Positions 22,143 through 27,751 of a stretch of DNA of 27,751 nt are shown here, piece after piece. Under the pieces are notes generated by a model. That model saw only the letters and a list, made by a program, of their open reading frames with translations. It was not told where the DNA came from and did not search any database. Position 1 is the first letter of the stretch. Every line of letters starts with the position of its first letter. Source of the stretch: a virus; IMG/VR virus record IMGVR_UViG_3300044638_002893, positions 1-27,751 of that record; one strand, given 5' to 3'. Made by a program: the position numbers and the translations under genes.

Positions 22143-22447
22143 AGACGCCAAGCAACGACGGAGGACCGGCGTTTCCTCAGCATGGCTGGACTAACAATCC
22201 AGAAGTGCTTGAGCGCATGAAAAACCAAGGCGGTATGACCCTGCGCGACTACTTCGCGGGGCAGGCGATGGCGCAACTCATAAAGCGGGAAGTCCGCGAG
22301 ATTCGCAAAGACGGACGCAAGATGGACTGCTTCGGCTTGGACGACTCGCCGGAGGTGCCGTGGCACACGTCGCACATCGCAAGCGAGTCTTACGCTATCG
22401 CCGACGCCATGCTCGCCGCGCGCGAGCGCAAGGAGGACGCGCCATGA
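22139..22447 (+). CDS. Conserved phage protein, NDGGPAFP/GMTLRDYFAGQAM family
   Basis: A 102-residue protein with the widespread phage patterns NDGGPAFP (residues 5-12) and GMTLRDYFAGQAMA (about 33-46), joined by a charged middle and ending in a helix with YAIADAMLAARERKEDA. Its function is not known to me despite its frequency in phage and prophage early regions. The start is at a 4-base overlap with the previous gene. Confidence 0.7.
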   Translation: MKTPSNDGGPAFPQHGWTNNPEVLERMKNQGGMTLRDYFAGQAMAQLIKREVREIRKDGRKMDCFGLDDSPEVPWHTSHIASESYAIADAMLAARERKEDAP

Positions 22448-22650
22448 ACACGAAACAAATTCGATTTGTCGCAAAAACCACGAAGCGAAAAAGCAGAACA
22501 AGGAAGGGGCGACTGGAGGCATTTGAAGCTGGGGCGCAGATCACACAGTCTCACATGGCCGAGAGGCTCAGGAAGCAGGGGCTATGGGACCCATACGCAG
22601 CAGTTGGCTCGTCGCTCACGGTCTACAAAAAAGGAGAGGAACCAAAATGA
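22444..22650 (+). CDS. Small basic hypothetical protein (68 aa)
   Basis: Overlaps the previous stop (ATGA). The product is strongly basic near the N-terminus (VAKTTKRKSRTRKGRLEAF), then helical with QSHMAERLRKQGLWDPYAAV. It may bind nucleic acid or a nuclease partner. Near its end lies AAGGAGAGG (22631-22639), a good ribosome site for the RecE-like gene that follows. Confidence 0.55.
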   Translation: MNTKQIRFVAKTTKRKSRTRKGRLEAFEAGAQITQSHMAERLRKQGLWDPYAAVGSSLTVYKKGEEPK

Positions 22651-23483
22651 TCTACGAACCCAACGAAGTCTATCACGCCCACAGCGCGATATCGCACTCA
22701 AAACTAGAGCTATTCCGCCGCCGCCCCATCTCGTATTATCGCCGGTTCATCGCAAAGACCGTTGCGCGACCGGAGCCCACGGAAGCGTTTCGGCTCGGCT
22801 CGGCCGCTCACTGCGCGGTGCTGGAACCCGCGACGTTCTGGCAACGCTACGCGCTGCGACCGGAGGGCATCGACCGGCGCACGAAAGCCGGCAAGGAGGA
22901 GTTCGCGAAGTTCGAATCAGAGAACGTAGGCAGAACCGTAATTGACCAAGGCGAGGCCGGTAACGTGCGAGAAATGGCCGTTGCGGTGCAAAATCACCCG
23001 CTAGCGTCGCAGCTTCTGGCCGCTGGCTCACCGGAGTTAAGCTGGCGCGTTGAACCAAAGGGCGGCATGGCGCTGCAATGCCGCACAGATTGGTTTAACC
23101 CTGCGGGCTGCGAGTTGAGCAGCGGGCGGCCCTACGTCGCGGACCTCAAGACGGTGGAGAGCTTAGACGCCGACGCGTTTCGAAACTTTGAGCGCGCGTG
23201 CTTCAATTTCGGATACCACCGGCAAGCGGGATTCTACTTGCCGCTCATCACCGAAATCCTCGGGTCGCCGGTGTTCGATTTCTTCTTCGTGGCCGTGGAA
23301 AAGTGCGAGCCCTACGGCGTGGCGGTTTATCGCCTGAGCGACGCAGCCACGGCACGCGGGCACGACGAAACCATCGGGGACTTGATTCGGTTGCAGGCGT
23401 GCATTAAGGACCAGCAATGGCCCAACCTCCCGAACGAGCTCCGCGAAATCGGACTGCCAAAATGGTATGGGGGGACCGAATGA
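22647..23483 (+). CDS. RecE-like PDDEXK exonuclease
   Basis: A 278-residue protein with the motifs of RecE/exonuclease VIII-like phage nucleases: LGSAAHCAVLEP (His55), CRTDWF (Asp148), VADLKT (Asp166 and Lys168) and YHRQAGFY (Gln193). These residues form the PDDEXK metal site. The enzyme should resect double-stranded ends 5' to 3' and make 3' tails for the RecT-like protein upstream. Standard E. coli RecE is much longer; this corresponds to its C-terminal nuclease part, as usual in phages. A purine-rich site gga(g)agga (22631-22639) lies before the start, one of the few clear Shine-Dalgarno sequences here. Overlaps the next small gene by 4 bases. Confidence 0.8.
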   Translation: MIYEPNEVYHAHSAISHSKLELFRRRPISYYRRFIAKTVARPEPTEAFRLGSAAHCAVLEPATFWQRYALRPEGIDRRTKAGKEEFAKFESENVGRTVIDQGEAGNVREMAVAVQNHPLASQLLAAGSPELSWRVEPKGGMALQCRTDWFNPAGCELSSGRPYVADLKTVESLDADAFRNFERACFNFGYHRQAGFYLPLITEILGSPVFDFFFVAVEKCEPYGVAVYRLSDAATARGHDETIGDLIRLQACIKDQQWPNLPNELREIGLPKWYGGTE

Positions 23484-23584
23484 AAACCACAACTGACTTG
23501 GCTTTCTTCGTGATCTTCTTGGCCGTGCTCATCGTGGCGTATCCGTTTATTTTCAATCGAAAGGACGACCACGATGATCTCTGA
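23480..23584 (+). CDS. Very small single-span membrane protein (34 aa)
   Basis: Starts in an ATGA overlap. The product is MKTTTDL, one hydrophobic span (AFFVIFLAVLIVAYPFIF) and an acidic end RKDDHDDL. It is immediately followed by, and overlaps by 11 bases, another membrane protein. Pairs of small membrane proteins in early regions may take part in exclusion or membrane tethering; no function can be assigned. Confidence 0.5.
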   Translation: MKTTTDLAFFVIFLAVLIVAYPFIFNRKDDHDDL

Positions 23585-23765
23585 CGCACTCACAGTCGCC
23601 GCGATCTTCGCAAGCGGCGGGCTCATCGGCTACATCATCGGCGCGGCGCGAGGCCGCAAGCGCGGGCGCGACGAGCAATGGGTCGAGTGCTTTCTCGCCG
23701 GCGAAAAGCGCGAGAAGGCACGACGAGAGAAGGACGGACGATTCAAAGCAAAAACCAAATCATGA
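23574..23765 (+). CDS. Small membrane protein with basic tail (63 aa)
   Basis: The ATG at 23574 lies inside the end of the previous gene. One hydrophobic span (LTVAAIFASGGLIGYIIGA) is followed by a strongly basic/acidic cytoplasmic tail (ARGRKRGRDEQ, later EKREKARREKDGRFKAKTK). A transmembrane anchor with a nucleic-acid-like basic tail is curious but not diagnostic. Confidence 0.55.
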   Translation: MISDALTVAAIFASGGLIGYIIGAARGRKRGRDEQWVECFLAGEKREKARREKDGRFKAKTKS

Positions 23766-23974
23766 ACAAACGAAAATCAGACGAGGCGAAGCGCATCCAG
23801 TGCGACGCTATGCTCGCGCAGTTTATGCCCGTAAAAACGATCGCGCAGGCCCTTAGAATGAGCCGTGGCACCGTGAGCGAACGAGCGAAGCGCGCGGGGA
23901 TGCATCGACACTACATCACGGAGGCCGAGGTGAAGGTGCTGTTTAAGCATCGGATTGGGGGCGGTGCGAAATGA
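23762..23974 (+). CDS. Small helix-turn-helix protein, copy 2
   Basis: A 70-residue protein in an ATGA overlap with helix-turn-helix MPVKTIAQALRMSRGTVSERA, followed by HYITEAEVKVLFKHRIG. Its C-terminal portion matches the protein at 20484 (Y(V/I)TEAE...L...R). Probably a DNA-binding regulator. It lies directly upstream of the RusA-like gene. Confidence 0.65.
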   Translation: MNKRKSDEAKRIQCDAMLAQFMPVKTIAQALRMSRGTVSERAKRAGMHRHYITEAEVKVLFKHRIGGGAK

Positions 23975-24423
23975 GCACGCTCGCATTTACAATCACCGGC
24001 GAGCCGAAGGGACAGCCGAGGCCGCGAGCGTTCGCGCGGAAGATGGGCAACGTTCACGTCGCGAGGTTTTACGACAGCGACGTGGCGGACGAGTGGAAGC
24101 GCGCGGTGATGCTTGCGCTGTTTAAAACACTGGAACAGACCCGCTGGGAACTCACGCTGGCGCAGGTCTCGGTCTCGATCACCTTCGCAATGCCGCGCCC
24201 GAAGTCGCACAGCGGGGCGAAGGGGCTCAAGCCGAGCGCGCCGGTGGCCCACGTTGGGAAGCCGGATGTGGACAACCTCGCGAAGCTCATCCTAGACCAG
24301 ATCACGCGGAGCGAATGCGTGTGGCGCGACGACTCGCAGGTCGTGAGCCTCACCGTGCATAAATTCTGGGCGGTCGGGGCTGAGCAAGGATGCTCGGTTT
24401 CGATCTCGACGCTCGGGATTTGA
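23971..24423 (+). CDS. RusA-like Holliday junction resolvase
   Basis: A 150-residue protein with the RusA pattern: N-terminal ITGEPKGQPRPRAF, then KPDVDNLAKLILD (Asp99, Asp101) and WRDDSQV (Asp120/Asp121), the acidic residues that coordinate the metal in RusA. RusA-like enzymes resolve branched DNA made by recombination and replication and act in the cytoplasm. It fits the RecT/RecE-type module upstream. The stop is followed by 154 bases with at most one tiny gene. Confidence 0.85.
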   Translation: MSTLAFTITGEPKGQPRPRAFARKMGNVHVARFYDSDVADEWKRAVMLALFKTLEQTRWELTLAQVSVSITFAMPRPKSHSGAKGLKPSAPVAHVGKPDVDNLAKLILDQITRSECVWRDDSQVVSLTVHKFWAVGAEQGCSVSISTLGI

Positions 24424-24485
24424 GTTTACTTCGGGCGCGAAATCGGAAAGAACGAAAACAAGGCCGTGATAAGCCGAATCGTTAC

Positions 24486-24581
24486 ATGACCAATAACCAA
24501 ACAATTTCTCGGCCAGTTTTTGCGAGGCGTGTCATGCGCCAATTATCACCGCAGAAGCTGGTCGAGTTTTTTGTTTTATGA
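24486..24581 (+). CDS. Possible tiny protein (31 aa) before the replication gene
   Basis: An ORF MTNNQTISRPVFARRVMRQLSPQKLVEFFVL (shown in part) whose stop overlaps the replication gene start in the same ATGA manner as neighbouring genes. The pattern is the main support. The frame is also open from an ATG at 24390, but this would overlap the RusA-like gene by 34 bases. No family is recognised; it may only be a coupling leader. Confidence 0.35.
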   Translation: MTNNQTISRPVFARRVMRQLSPQKLVEFFVL

Positions 24582-25381
24582 GCAAGCTCCCCTTCCTTCA
24601 GTTTTACCCAGCCGACTATCTCGTCGATACGCGCGTGCTGACCCTATCGGCGCGCGGCGCATGGGTTGATATCCTTTGCATCCTCCACGGCTCATCAACG
24701 CGCGGAACGAAAAAGTTCCCAGCCCGAGGATGGGCGCGCATCATGGGAGTTCCCGAAGCCGATTTCTTGTCCGCTCTCCGCGAAATCGAGGACATGAAAG
24801 TCGGCGACGTGATACGGGACAGTAACGGAGATGTAACGCTTACCTGTCGCCGAATGATGAATGAATCTATTACGCGCACACAGACTAGGTTACGCGTTCA
24901 GAATCACCGCGAAAAAGAACGTAACGCAGGATGTAACGCATCGAGTAACGCGGATGTAACGCGCAATAAGTCAGAAGTCAGAAGTCAGAAGTCAGAAGCT
25001 AAGAATAATACAGCGCCGGTTCCCGTCGCGGCGGGCGATGAAGCTCCTGCCGCCGATTGTCCGTTTCCGCGAGAGGTCGCGAAGAAACCCGACGCGAAGT
25101 TTCGCGCCGAGTCATCGGAAATTCCGTCAACGCTCGCGACCCCTGAGTTTGTCGCAGCGTGGGCCGACTGGTGCGCCTACAAGCGCGAGCGCGGGCAGAC
25201 GCTGAGAAGCCGCACAGCCAAGGCTCAACTCGGAGAGATGAGCGGCTGGGGCGAAAGCGTGGCCATCGCTGCGATTCGCAAGAGCATCGTGAACGGCTGG
25301 ACGGGGGTTTTTCAGCCCGACGCAAACAGCGGGCGCGCCAAGCCGGTGGAAAAGCTCGAAGCTCGATTCGACATTTTTTGA
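24578..25381 (+). CDS. Phage replication initiation-like protein (DUF1376-type N-terminus)
   Basis: A 267-residue protein. Residues 1-95 have the DUF1376/YdaU-like pattern (LPFLQFYPADYLVDTRVLTLSARGAW, then ARIMGVPEADFLSALREIEDM) of phage replication proteins with a winged-helix-like domain. A Asn/Ser/Ala-rich linker (about 100-175), coded partly by repeats, follows. The C-terminal part contains FVAAWADWCAYKRERGQTLRSRTAKAQL and IAAIRKSIVNGWTGVF, the C-terminal module shared with such proteins. It is expected to bind the origin and work with the DnaC-like loader 700 bases downstream. Candidate iterons lie inside the gene, as in lambda O. Confidence 0.75.
   Translation: MSKLPFLQFYPADYLVDTRVLTLSARGAWVDILCILHGSSTRGTKKFPARGWARIMGVPEADFLSALREIEDMKVGDVIRDSNGDVTLTCRRMMNESITRTQTRLRVQNHREKERNAGCNASSNADVTRNKSEVRSQKSEAKNNTAPVPVAAGDEAPAADCPFPREVAKKPDAKFRAESSEIPSTLATPEFVAAWADWCAYKRERGQTLRSRTAKAQLGEMSGWGESVAIAAIRKSIVNGWTGVFQPDANSGRAKPVEKLEARFDIF
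24822..24962 (+). repeat. Iteron-like GTAACGC repeats, candidate replication origin
   Basis: GTAACGC occurs at 24833, 24921, 24933, 24945 and 24956, plus one near match GTAACGG at 24822. The last four are 12, 12 and 11 bases apart, near one helical turn, and several are preceded by GAT or ATG. They code a low-complexity linker of the replication protein. Lambda and related phages keep their origin inside the initiator gene, with iterons followed by an AT-rich stretch. Here 24968-25012 is less GC-rich than its surroundings. Confidence 0.55.
24971..24998 (+). repeat. Four tandem copies of TCAGAAG
   Basis: Exactly four 7-base units, TCAGAAG, lie directly after the iteron-like repeats, within the linker of the replication protein. 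The unit is not a multiple of three, so gain or loss of one or two units would shift the frame of the C-terminal part. Confidence 0.9.
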
Positions 25382-25391
25382 ACACAACCCA

Positions 25392-25802
25392 ATGAACACA
25401 CCCACACCCACACCCACACCACGCACGGACGACGCCCAGTGGGGCACTGGAAAAGTGACTACCGACTTCGCCCGCGCGCTGGAACGCGAACTCACCGCCC
25501 TCACCGCCGAGCGCGACCAACTCCGCGCTGACTGCGAAAATGAAACGAAATGGGCCGCGCACTATCTGGCGGAGTCGATAGCAGTGAAAGGCGAGCGCGA
25601 CCATCTGCGCGCCGAGGTGGAGCGATACCGACTCGTCACGCTCAAGCTCGACGCCGAACTCGCCGCCGAGCGGGCGCGGTTGGACTGGGTTTTCCGAAAC
25701 TGCAAAGTCACCGCTGACGACTACACCACGGGAAACCGCGACGTTTACGCCATCCACGATCGCGAGGATTTAGGCGCGGCCATGAAGGAGGACGCGCAAT
25801 GA
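25392..25802 (+). CDS. Coiled-coil protein of unknown function (136 aa)
   Basis: Begins with a Thr/Pro repeat (NTPTPTPTP) coded by tandem ACACCC units, preceded by the leader ttgaacacaaccca. A heptad-rich coiled coil follows (about residues 25-95: LERELTALTAERDQLRADC, LRAEVERYRL), then a short end with DWVFRNCKVTADDYTTGNR. Similar proteins, with ERDQLRAEV patterns, are frequent in phage early regions without known role. It is coupled to the next gene by a 4-base overlap. Confidence 0.6.
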   Translation: MNTPTPTPTPRTDDAQWGTGKVTTDFARALERELTALTAERDQLRADCENETKWAAHYLAESIAVKGERDHLRAEVERYRLVTLKLDAELAAERARLDWVFRNCKVTADDYTTGNRDVYAIHDREDLGAAMKEDAQ

Positions 25803-26086
25803 CCGCCGCCCGCACCGCCTACTGGCGCGAATACAACCGGAGAAACGCCGCGAAAAAGCGCGAGCAATACGCAGCGTTTCGCGAGCGCAACAAGGAGGAG
25901 ATCAACGCGGACAAGCGCGCGGCTCGGGCTGCGGGCAAGGTCGCGCCCCGAAAGGCCAGCGCGATTCGCGCGGTGAAGCCAACGGTCGCAAAGCCGCGCA
26001 CGGACGAGGGAAAAGCCGAGGCGCTGCTCACTCTGCGCGAAAAGTTCGCGGCGTTTCGGGCGAAGCGGGCGGAGGGGCGGGAATGA
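25799..26086 (+). CDS. Basic helical protein of unknown function (95 aa)
   Basis: Starts in an ATGA overlap. The N-terminus (AYWREYNRRNAAKKREQYAAFRERNKE in pieces) is a highly basic/acidic helix typical of small phage nucleic-acid-associated proteins. The end has a second helix (ALLTLREKFAAFRAKRAEG). No motif allows a function. It overlaps the helicase loader gene by 4 bases. Confidence 0.55.
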   Translation: MTAARTAYWREYNRRNAAKKREQYAAFRERNKEEINADKRAARAAGKVAPRKASAIRAVKPTVAKPRTDEGKAEALLTLREKFAAFRAKRAEGRE

Positions 26087-26751
26087 CCGCGCAACCGATG
26101 GCCAGCTTGCTCACAGGCTTCGTTCCTGACGGATTCTCGGCCACTCCGTTCGACGGTGAGGCCGCAACCCTTGCTTTCCTTGCCGAAGCCCGCAAACGCG
26201 ACGCAATCGCCCGATTTGAAACCGCGGTTCCGCCAGCGATGCGGGAATCGGACTGGGGGCACGCGGGGATGGCCGCGAACCGAGCGCAGATTGAGCGTGT
26301 GCTGGCGCATCAAGTCGGGGCTAAGGGGCTCCTGCTCAGCGGCAGGACCGGACGCGGCAAGACGCGCTCAATGTGGGCGCTCATGCGCAGGCTAGCGCAC
26401 GAGGAGGCGCGAGACATCCGGTATTTTCACGCGAGCGATTGGTTCGCGCAGTTGCAGGCGTGCCTGACTTACGGGCGCGATGATGCGCGTGGCTGGGTCG
26501 ATGCGGTCGCGCGCAGGCCGATCGTGTTCATTGACGACTTGGGGCAGGAGGCCATTCAGACCGCGCGCAGCGAGTGGGCGATGTCATGGTTCATGCGCTT
26601 CCTCGACATCCGCGTGAGCGAGCGGCTTCCGTTCTACGTCACGACGAATCTCGACGCGCAGGGGATTGCAGAGCGCGGGGCATCGAGCGTGCGGGGTGAC
26701 CCGATGGTCAGGCGGCTCATTGAGATTTGCGAGCCCATCAAATTCGTTTGA
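26083..26751 (+). CDS. DnaC-like helicase loader ATPase
   Basis: A 222-residue AAA+ protein. Walker A is GRTGRGKT (87-94), Walker B VFIDDLG (148-154), sensor I VTTNL (about 186-190), and an arginine-rich end RGDPMVRRLIEI (204-215) contains candidate arginine fingers and the sensor-II-like helix. This is the DnaC/DnaA-related helicase loader layout. Together with the replication protein it would load the host or phage replicative helicase at the origin. It lacks the extended N-terminal zinc or helicase-binding domain of some DnaCs, having only about 75 residues before the ATPase core. Coupled to the upstream gene by a 4-base overlap. Confidence 0.8.
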   Translation: MTAQPMASLLTGFVPDGFSATPFDGEAATLAFLAEARKRDAIARFETAVPPAMRESDWGHAGMAANRAQIERVLAHQVGAKGLLLSGRTGRGKTRSMWALMRRLAHEEARDIRYFHASDWFAQLQACLTYGRDDARGWVDAVARRPIVFIDDLGQEAIQTARSEWAMSWFMRFLDIRVSERLPFYVTTNLDAQGIAERGASSVRGDPMVRRLIEICEPIKFV

Positions 26752-26796
26752 GGCGACTTCCGCACGCGCTCAAATCGAGGCTTGACACGCGACGCA

Positions 26797-26960
26797 TGAG
26801 GGCCGAAACGGGTCGCGTGCGCGGCACAGAACACAAACCGAAAAACATAAGCGGCCACGCGTGGGCGAAGCACAAGCGACTCAACGCACAGCTCACGCGC
26901 GGAGGCCGAAAGCGGAGAAACACAACATGGAAACGAACACCAATGACCAGCGCGAGCTAG
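26797..26960 (+). CDS. Possible small basic protein (54 aa), overlapping the next gene
   Basis: An ATG at 26797 opens a frame with MRAETGRVRGTEHKPKN, then GHAWAKHKRLNAQLTRGGRKRR. The first 30 or so residues look protein-like, but the frame overlaps the next gene by 34 bases. It may be a tiny basic protein or leader. Without it the interval from 26752 to 26926 is non-coding. Confidence 0.3.
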
Positions 26961-27190
26961 AGGCTTTGCGCTTCTCCTCGCGGGCGGCGCGAGCGATCAC
27001 GACGCTTGAGGTGCAGCGGAAAGCGATCGGGCGCGAATACGGTGAGAGGATAAAGAAAATCAAGGCGCTGATCTTGATCTTGCAGCAGCGCGAGAGCCTT
27101 GGGCAAATGAGCATCGAGGGCATCGACGCGGTGGAGATTACGCCTGAGTTGAAGAAGCTGATCTACAATCCGGTCGGTGACTTGTCGTGA
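26927..27190 (+). CDS. Hypothetical small helical protein (87 aa)
   Basis: The ATG at 26927 (METNTNDQRELEAL) is preceded by gagaaacacaac, an A-rich leader. The protein is largely helical: RAARAITTLEVQRKAIGREYGERIKKIKALILILQQRESLG, ending with a compact IDAVEITPELKKLIYNP. No family recognised. Overlaps the next GTG start by 4 bases (27187-27190). Confidence 0.6.
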   Translation: METNTNDQRELEALRFSSRAARAITTLEVQRKAIGREYGERIKKIKALILILQQRESLGQMSIEGIDAVEITPELKKLIYNPVGDLS

Positions 27191-27597
27191 ACTCGATCAC
27201 GGCTGCCGACTGGGTGAGCAACTGCGTCGCGACCTACGACGCAGCGCGCGGCACGGCGCAGTTGTCCTGCGAAATCATGGAGCGGCTGGTGGAGATGCAC
27301 GAGATGCGGCACACGAGTGCGGCCGACCTTTGCCGTCGGCTTGGAACGCTGGCTGACCTTTCGCCTTCGATGTTCCTCACTACGGTGAGACTGGGCTCGG
27401 GGGACGTGCACGCGGTGAGGCAGTCGTTCGCGGAGATGGCCGAGCAGACCGGCAGGACGCGGCAGGCGCTGCATTACGAGTGGGCGCATGAGGTGGCCAA
27501 AGTCAGGATGGTTTTCCCTGAGCTGGCGCAGCTCATGGCGGATTACCGGCAGTCGACGGATGAGCCCGAGCGGGGCGATTCGGAGGAAGGGCGGTGA
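27187..27597 (+). CDS. Helix-turn-helix protein, possible small terminase subunit
   Basis: Starts at GTG 27187 (MNSITAADWV), overlapping the preceding stop. A 136-residue helical protein with a first helix-turn-helix-like segment (TSAADLCRRLGTLADLSPS) and a second (SFAEMAEQTGRTRQALHYEWAHEV), then a helical end (FPELAQLMADYRQ) and an acidic tail. Two-HTH proteins of this size just before the presumed terminase/portal segment can be small terminase subunits, which recognise the packaging site. Sigma-like or regulatory roles are also possible. Confidence in the HTH is fair, in the packaging role low. Confidence 0.6.
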   Translation: MNSITAADWVSNCVATYDAARGTAQLSCEIMERLVEMHEMRHTSAADLCRRLGTLADLSPSMFLTTVRLGSGDVHAVRQSFAEMAEQTGRTRQALHYEWAHEVAKVRMVFPELAQLMADYRQSTDEPERGDSEEGR

Positions 27598-27751
27598 TCG
27601 CACGCATCGAGGCGCGGAGGGGCCTAGAATCGCACGCAAGGGGCATTTGCGGGGGCACGGCGCAGGGCGGGGGCGTAGGGGGTAGAAGACTTCTAGGGGC
27701 GGGCGAAGGGCGCGGGTTAAGCGACCAAGCCGACGGCAAAGGTCGGCCGCA
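27598..27751 (+). other. G-rich end segment with a palindrome
   Basis: No confident gene. One frame is open from a GTG at 27594 to the window end, but its product would be Gly/Arg-rich and low in complexity. The strand holds several runs of four or five Gs (27651-27710 or so) and a perfect 13-base palindrome, tagaag a cttcta, at 27683-27695. It may be a packaging or regulatory site or the beginning of an unseen gene. Confidence 0.4.

Noticed and set aside
24833-24998. Possible CRISPR-like repeat
   Set aside because: The repeats are 7 bases with 4-5 base gaps, far shorter than CRISPR repeats and spacers, and lie in a coding region.
25398-25421. Tandem ACACCC repeat as a phase-variation switch
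   Set aside because: The 6-base unit keeps the frame, so gain or loss only adds or removes Thr-Pro pairs.
24999-25757. Minus-strand frame of 252 codons
   Set aside because: It is antisense to the replication and coiled-coil genes; the Arg-rich product has no motif.
26782-26787. TTGACA, a perfect -35 box, upstream of 26927
   Set aside because: No TATAAT-like box lies 16-18 bases downstream, so I do not call a promoter.

Overview
The window is a GC-rich stretch of a tailed double-stranded DNA phage (or a prophage carrying the same modules). Every gene I can support lies on the + strand. The tail genes are of siphovirus type: a tail tube protein, a tail-assembly chaperone with a frameshift signal, a tape measure, tip proteins and a large lambda-J-like protein. 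No contractile sheath, integrase, repressor, tRNA, rRNA, insertion sequence or CRISPR array was seen. The host cannot be fixed from sequence alone. A lysozyme with an export signal and small membrane lysis proteins fit a Gram-negative host. The lysozyme type and the A/C-rich, Shine-Dalgarno-poor gene starts make me think of Verrucomicrobiota/Planctomycetota-like bacteria, but this is a weak inference.

Layout. 1-4452: the end of a probable head-associated gene, a long tail fibre, then a cluster of very small membrane or coiled-coil proteins including a GTA-type holin. 4476-6762: head module (prohead protease with scaffold-like tail, decoration-like protein, major capsid protein), closed by a clear terminator at 6784-6818. 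6862-8885: two glycosyltransferase-like genes inserted between capsid and connector genes. 8888-14432: connector/completion proteins, tail terminator-like protein, tail tube, tail-assembly chaperone with a -1 frameshift extension, tape measure, two tail-tip proteins and an NlpC/P60-like protein. 14435-18337: a 1300-residue central tail/host-specificity protein with fibronectin-like domains and a repetitive fibre-like end. 18338-18678: non-coding, with a structured segment and a terminator.

18679-27597 is the early/DNA-metabolism half, a tight chain of small genes mostly joined by 4-base stop/start overlaps. It includes an exported i-type-like lysozyme, two related small helix-turn-helix proteins, a protein with an SSB-like acidic tip, a RecT-like protein, a RecE-like PDDEXK nuclease, a RusA-like resolvase, a replication protein with a candidate internal origin, a DnaC-like helicase loader and a final helix-turn-helix protein that may be the small terminase. 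The last 154 bases are G-rich and contain a palindrome. If the genome is circularly permuted, terminase and portal would lie between the window's end and its start.

The observations most worth testing are the -1 frameshift cassette at 11255-11437, the iteron-like repeats inside the replication gene (24822-24962) followed by a 4x7-base tandem repeat, the capsid-linked glycosyltransferase pair, the SSB-tip-like C-terminus near the RecT/RecE pair, and the structured RNA segment at 18417-18507.
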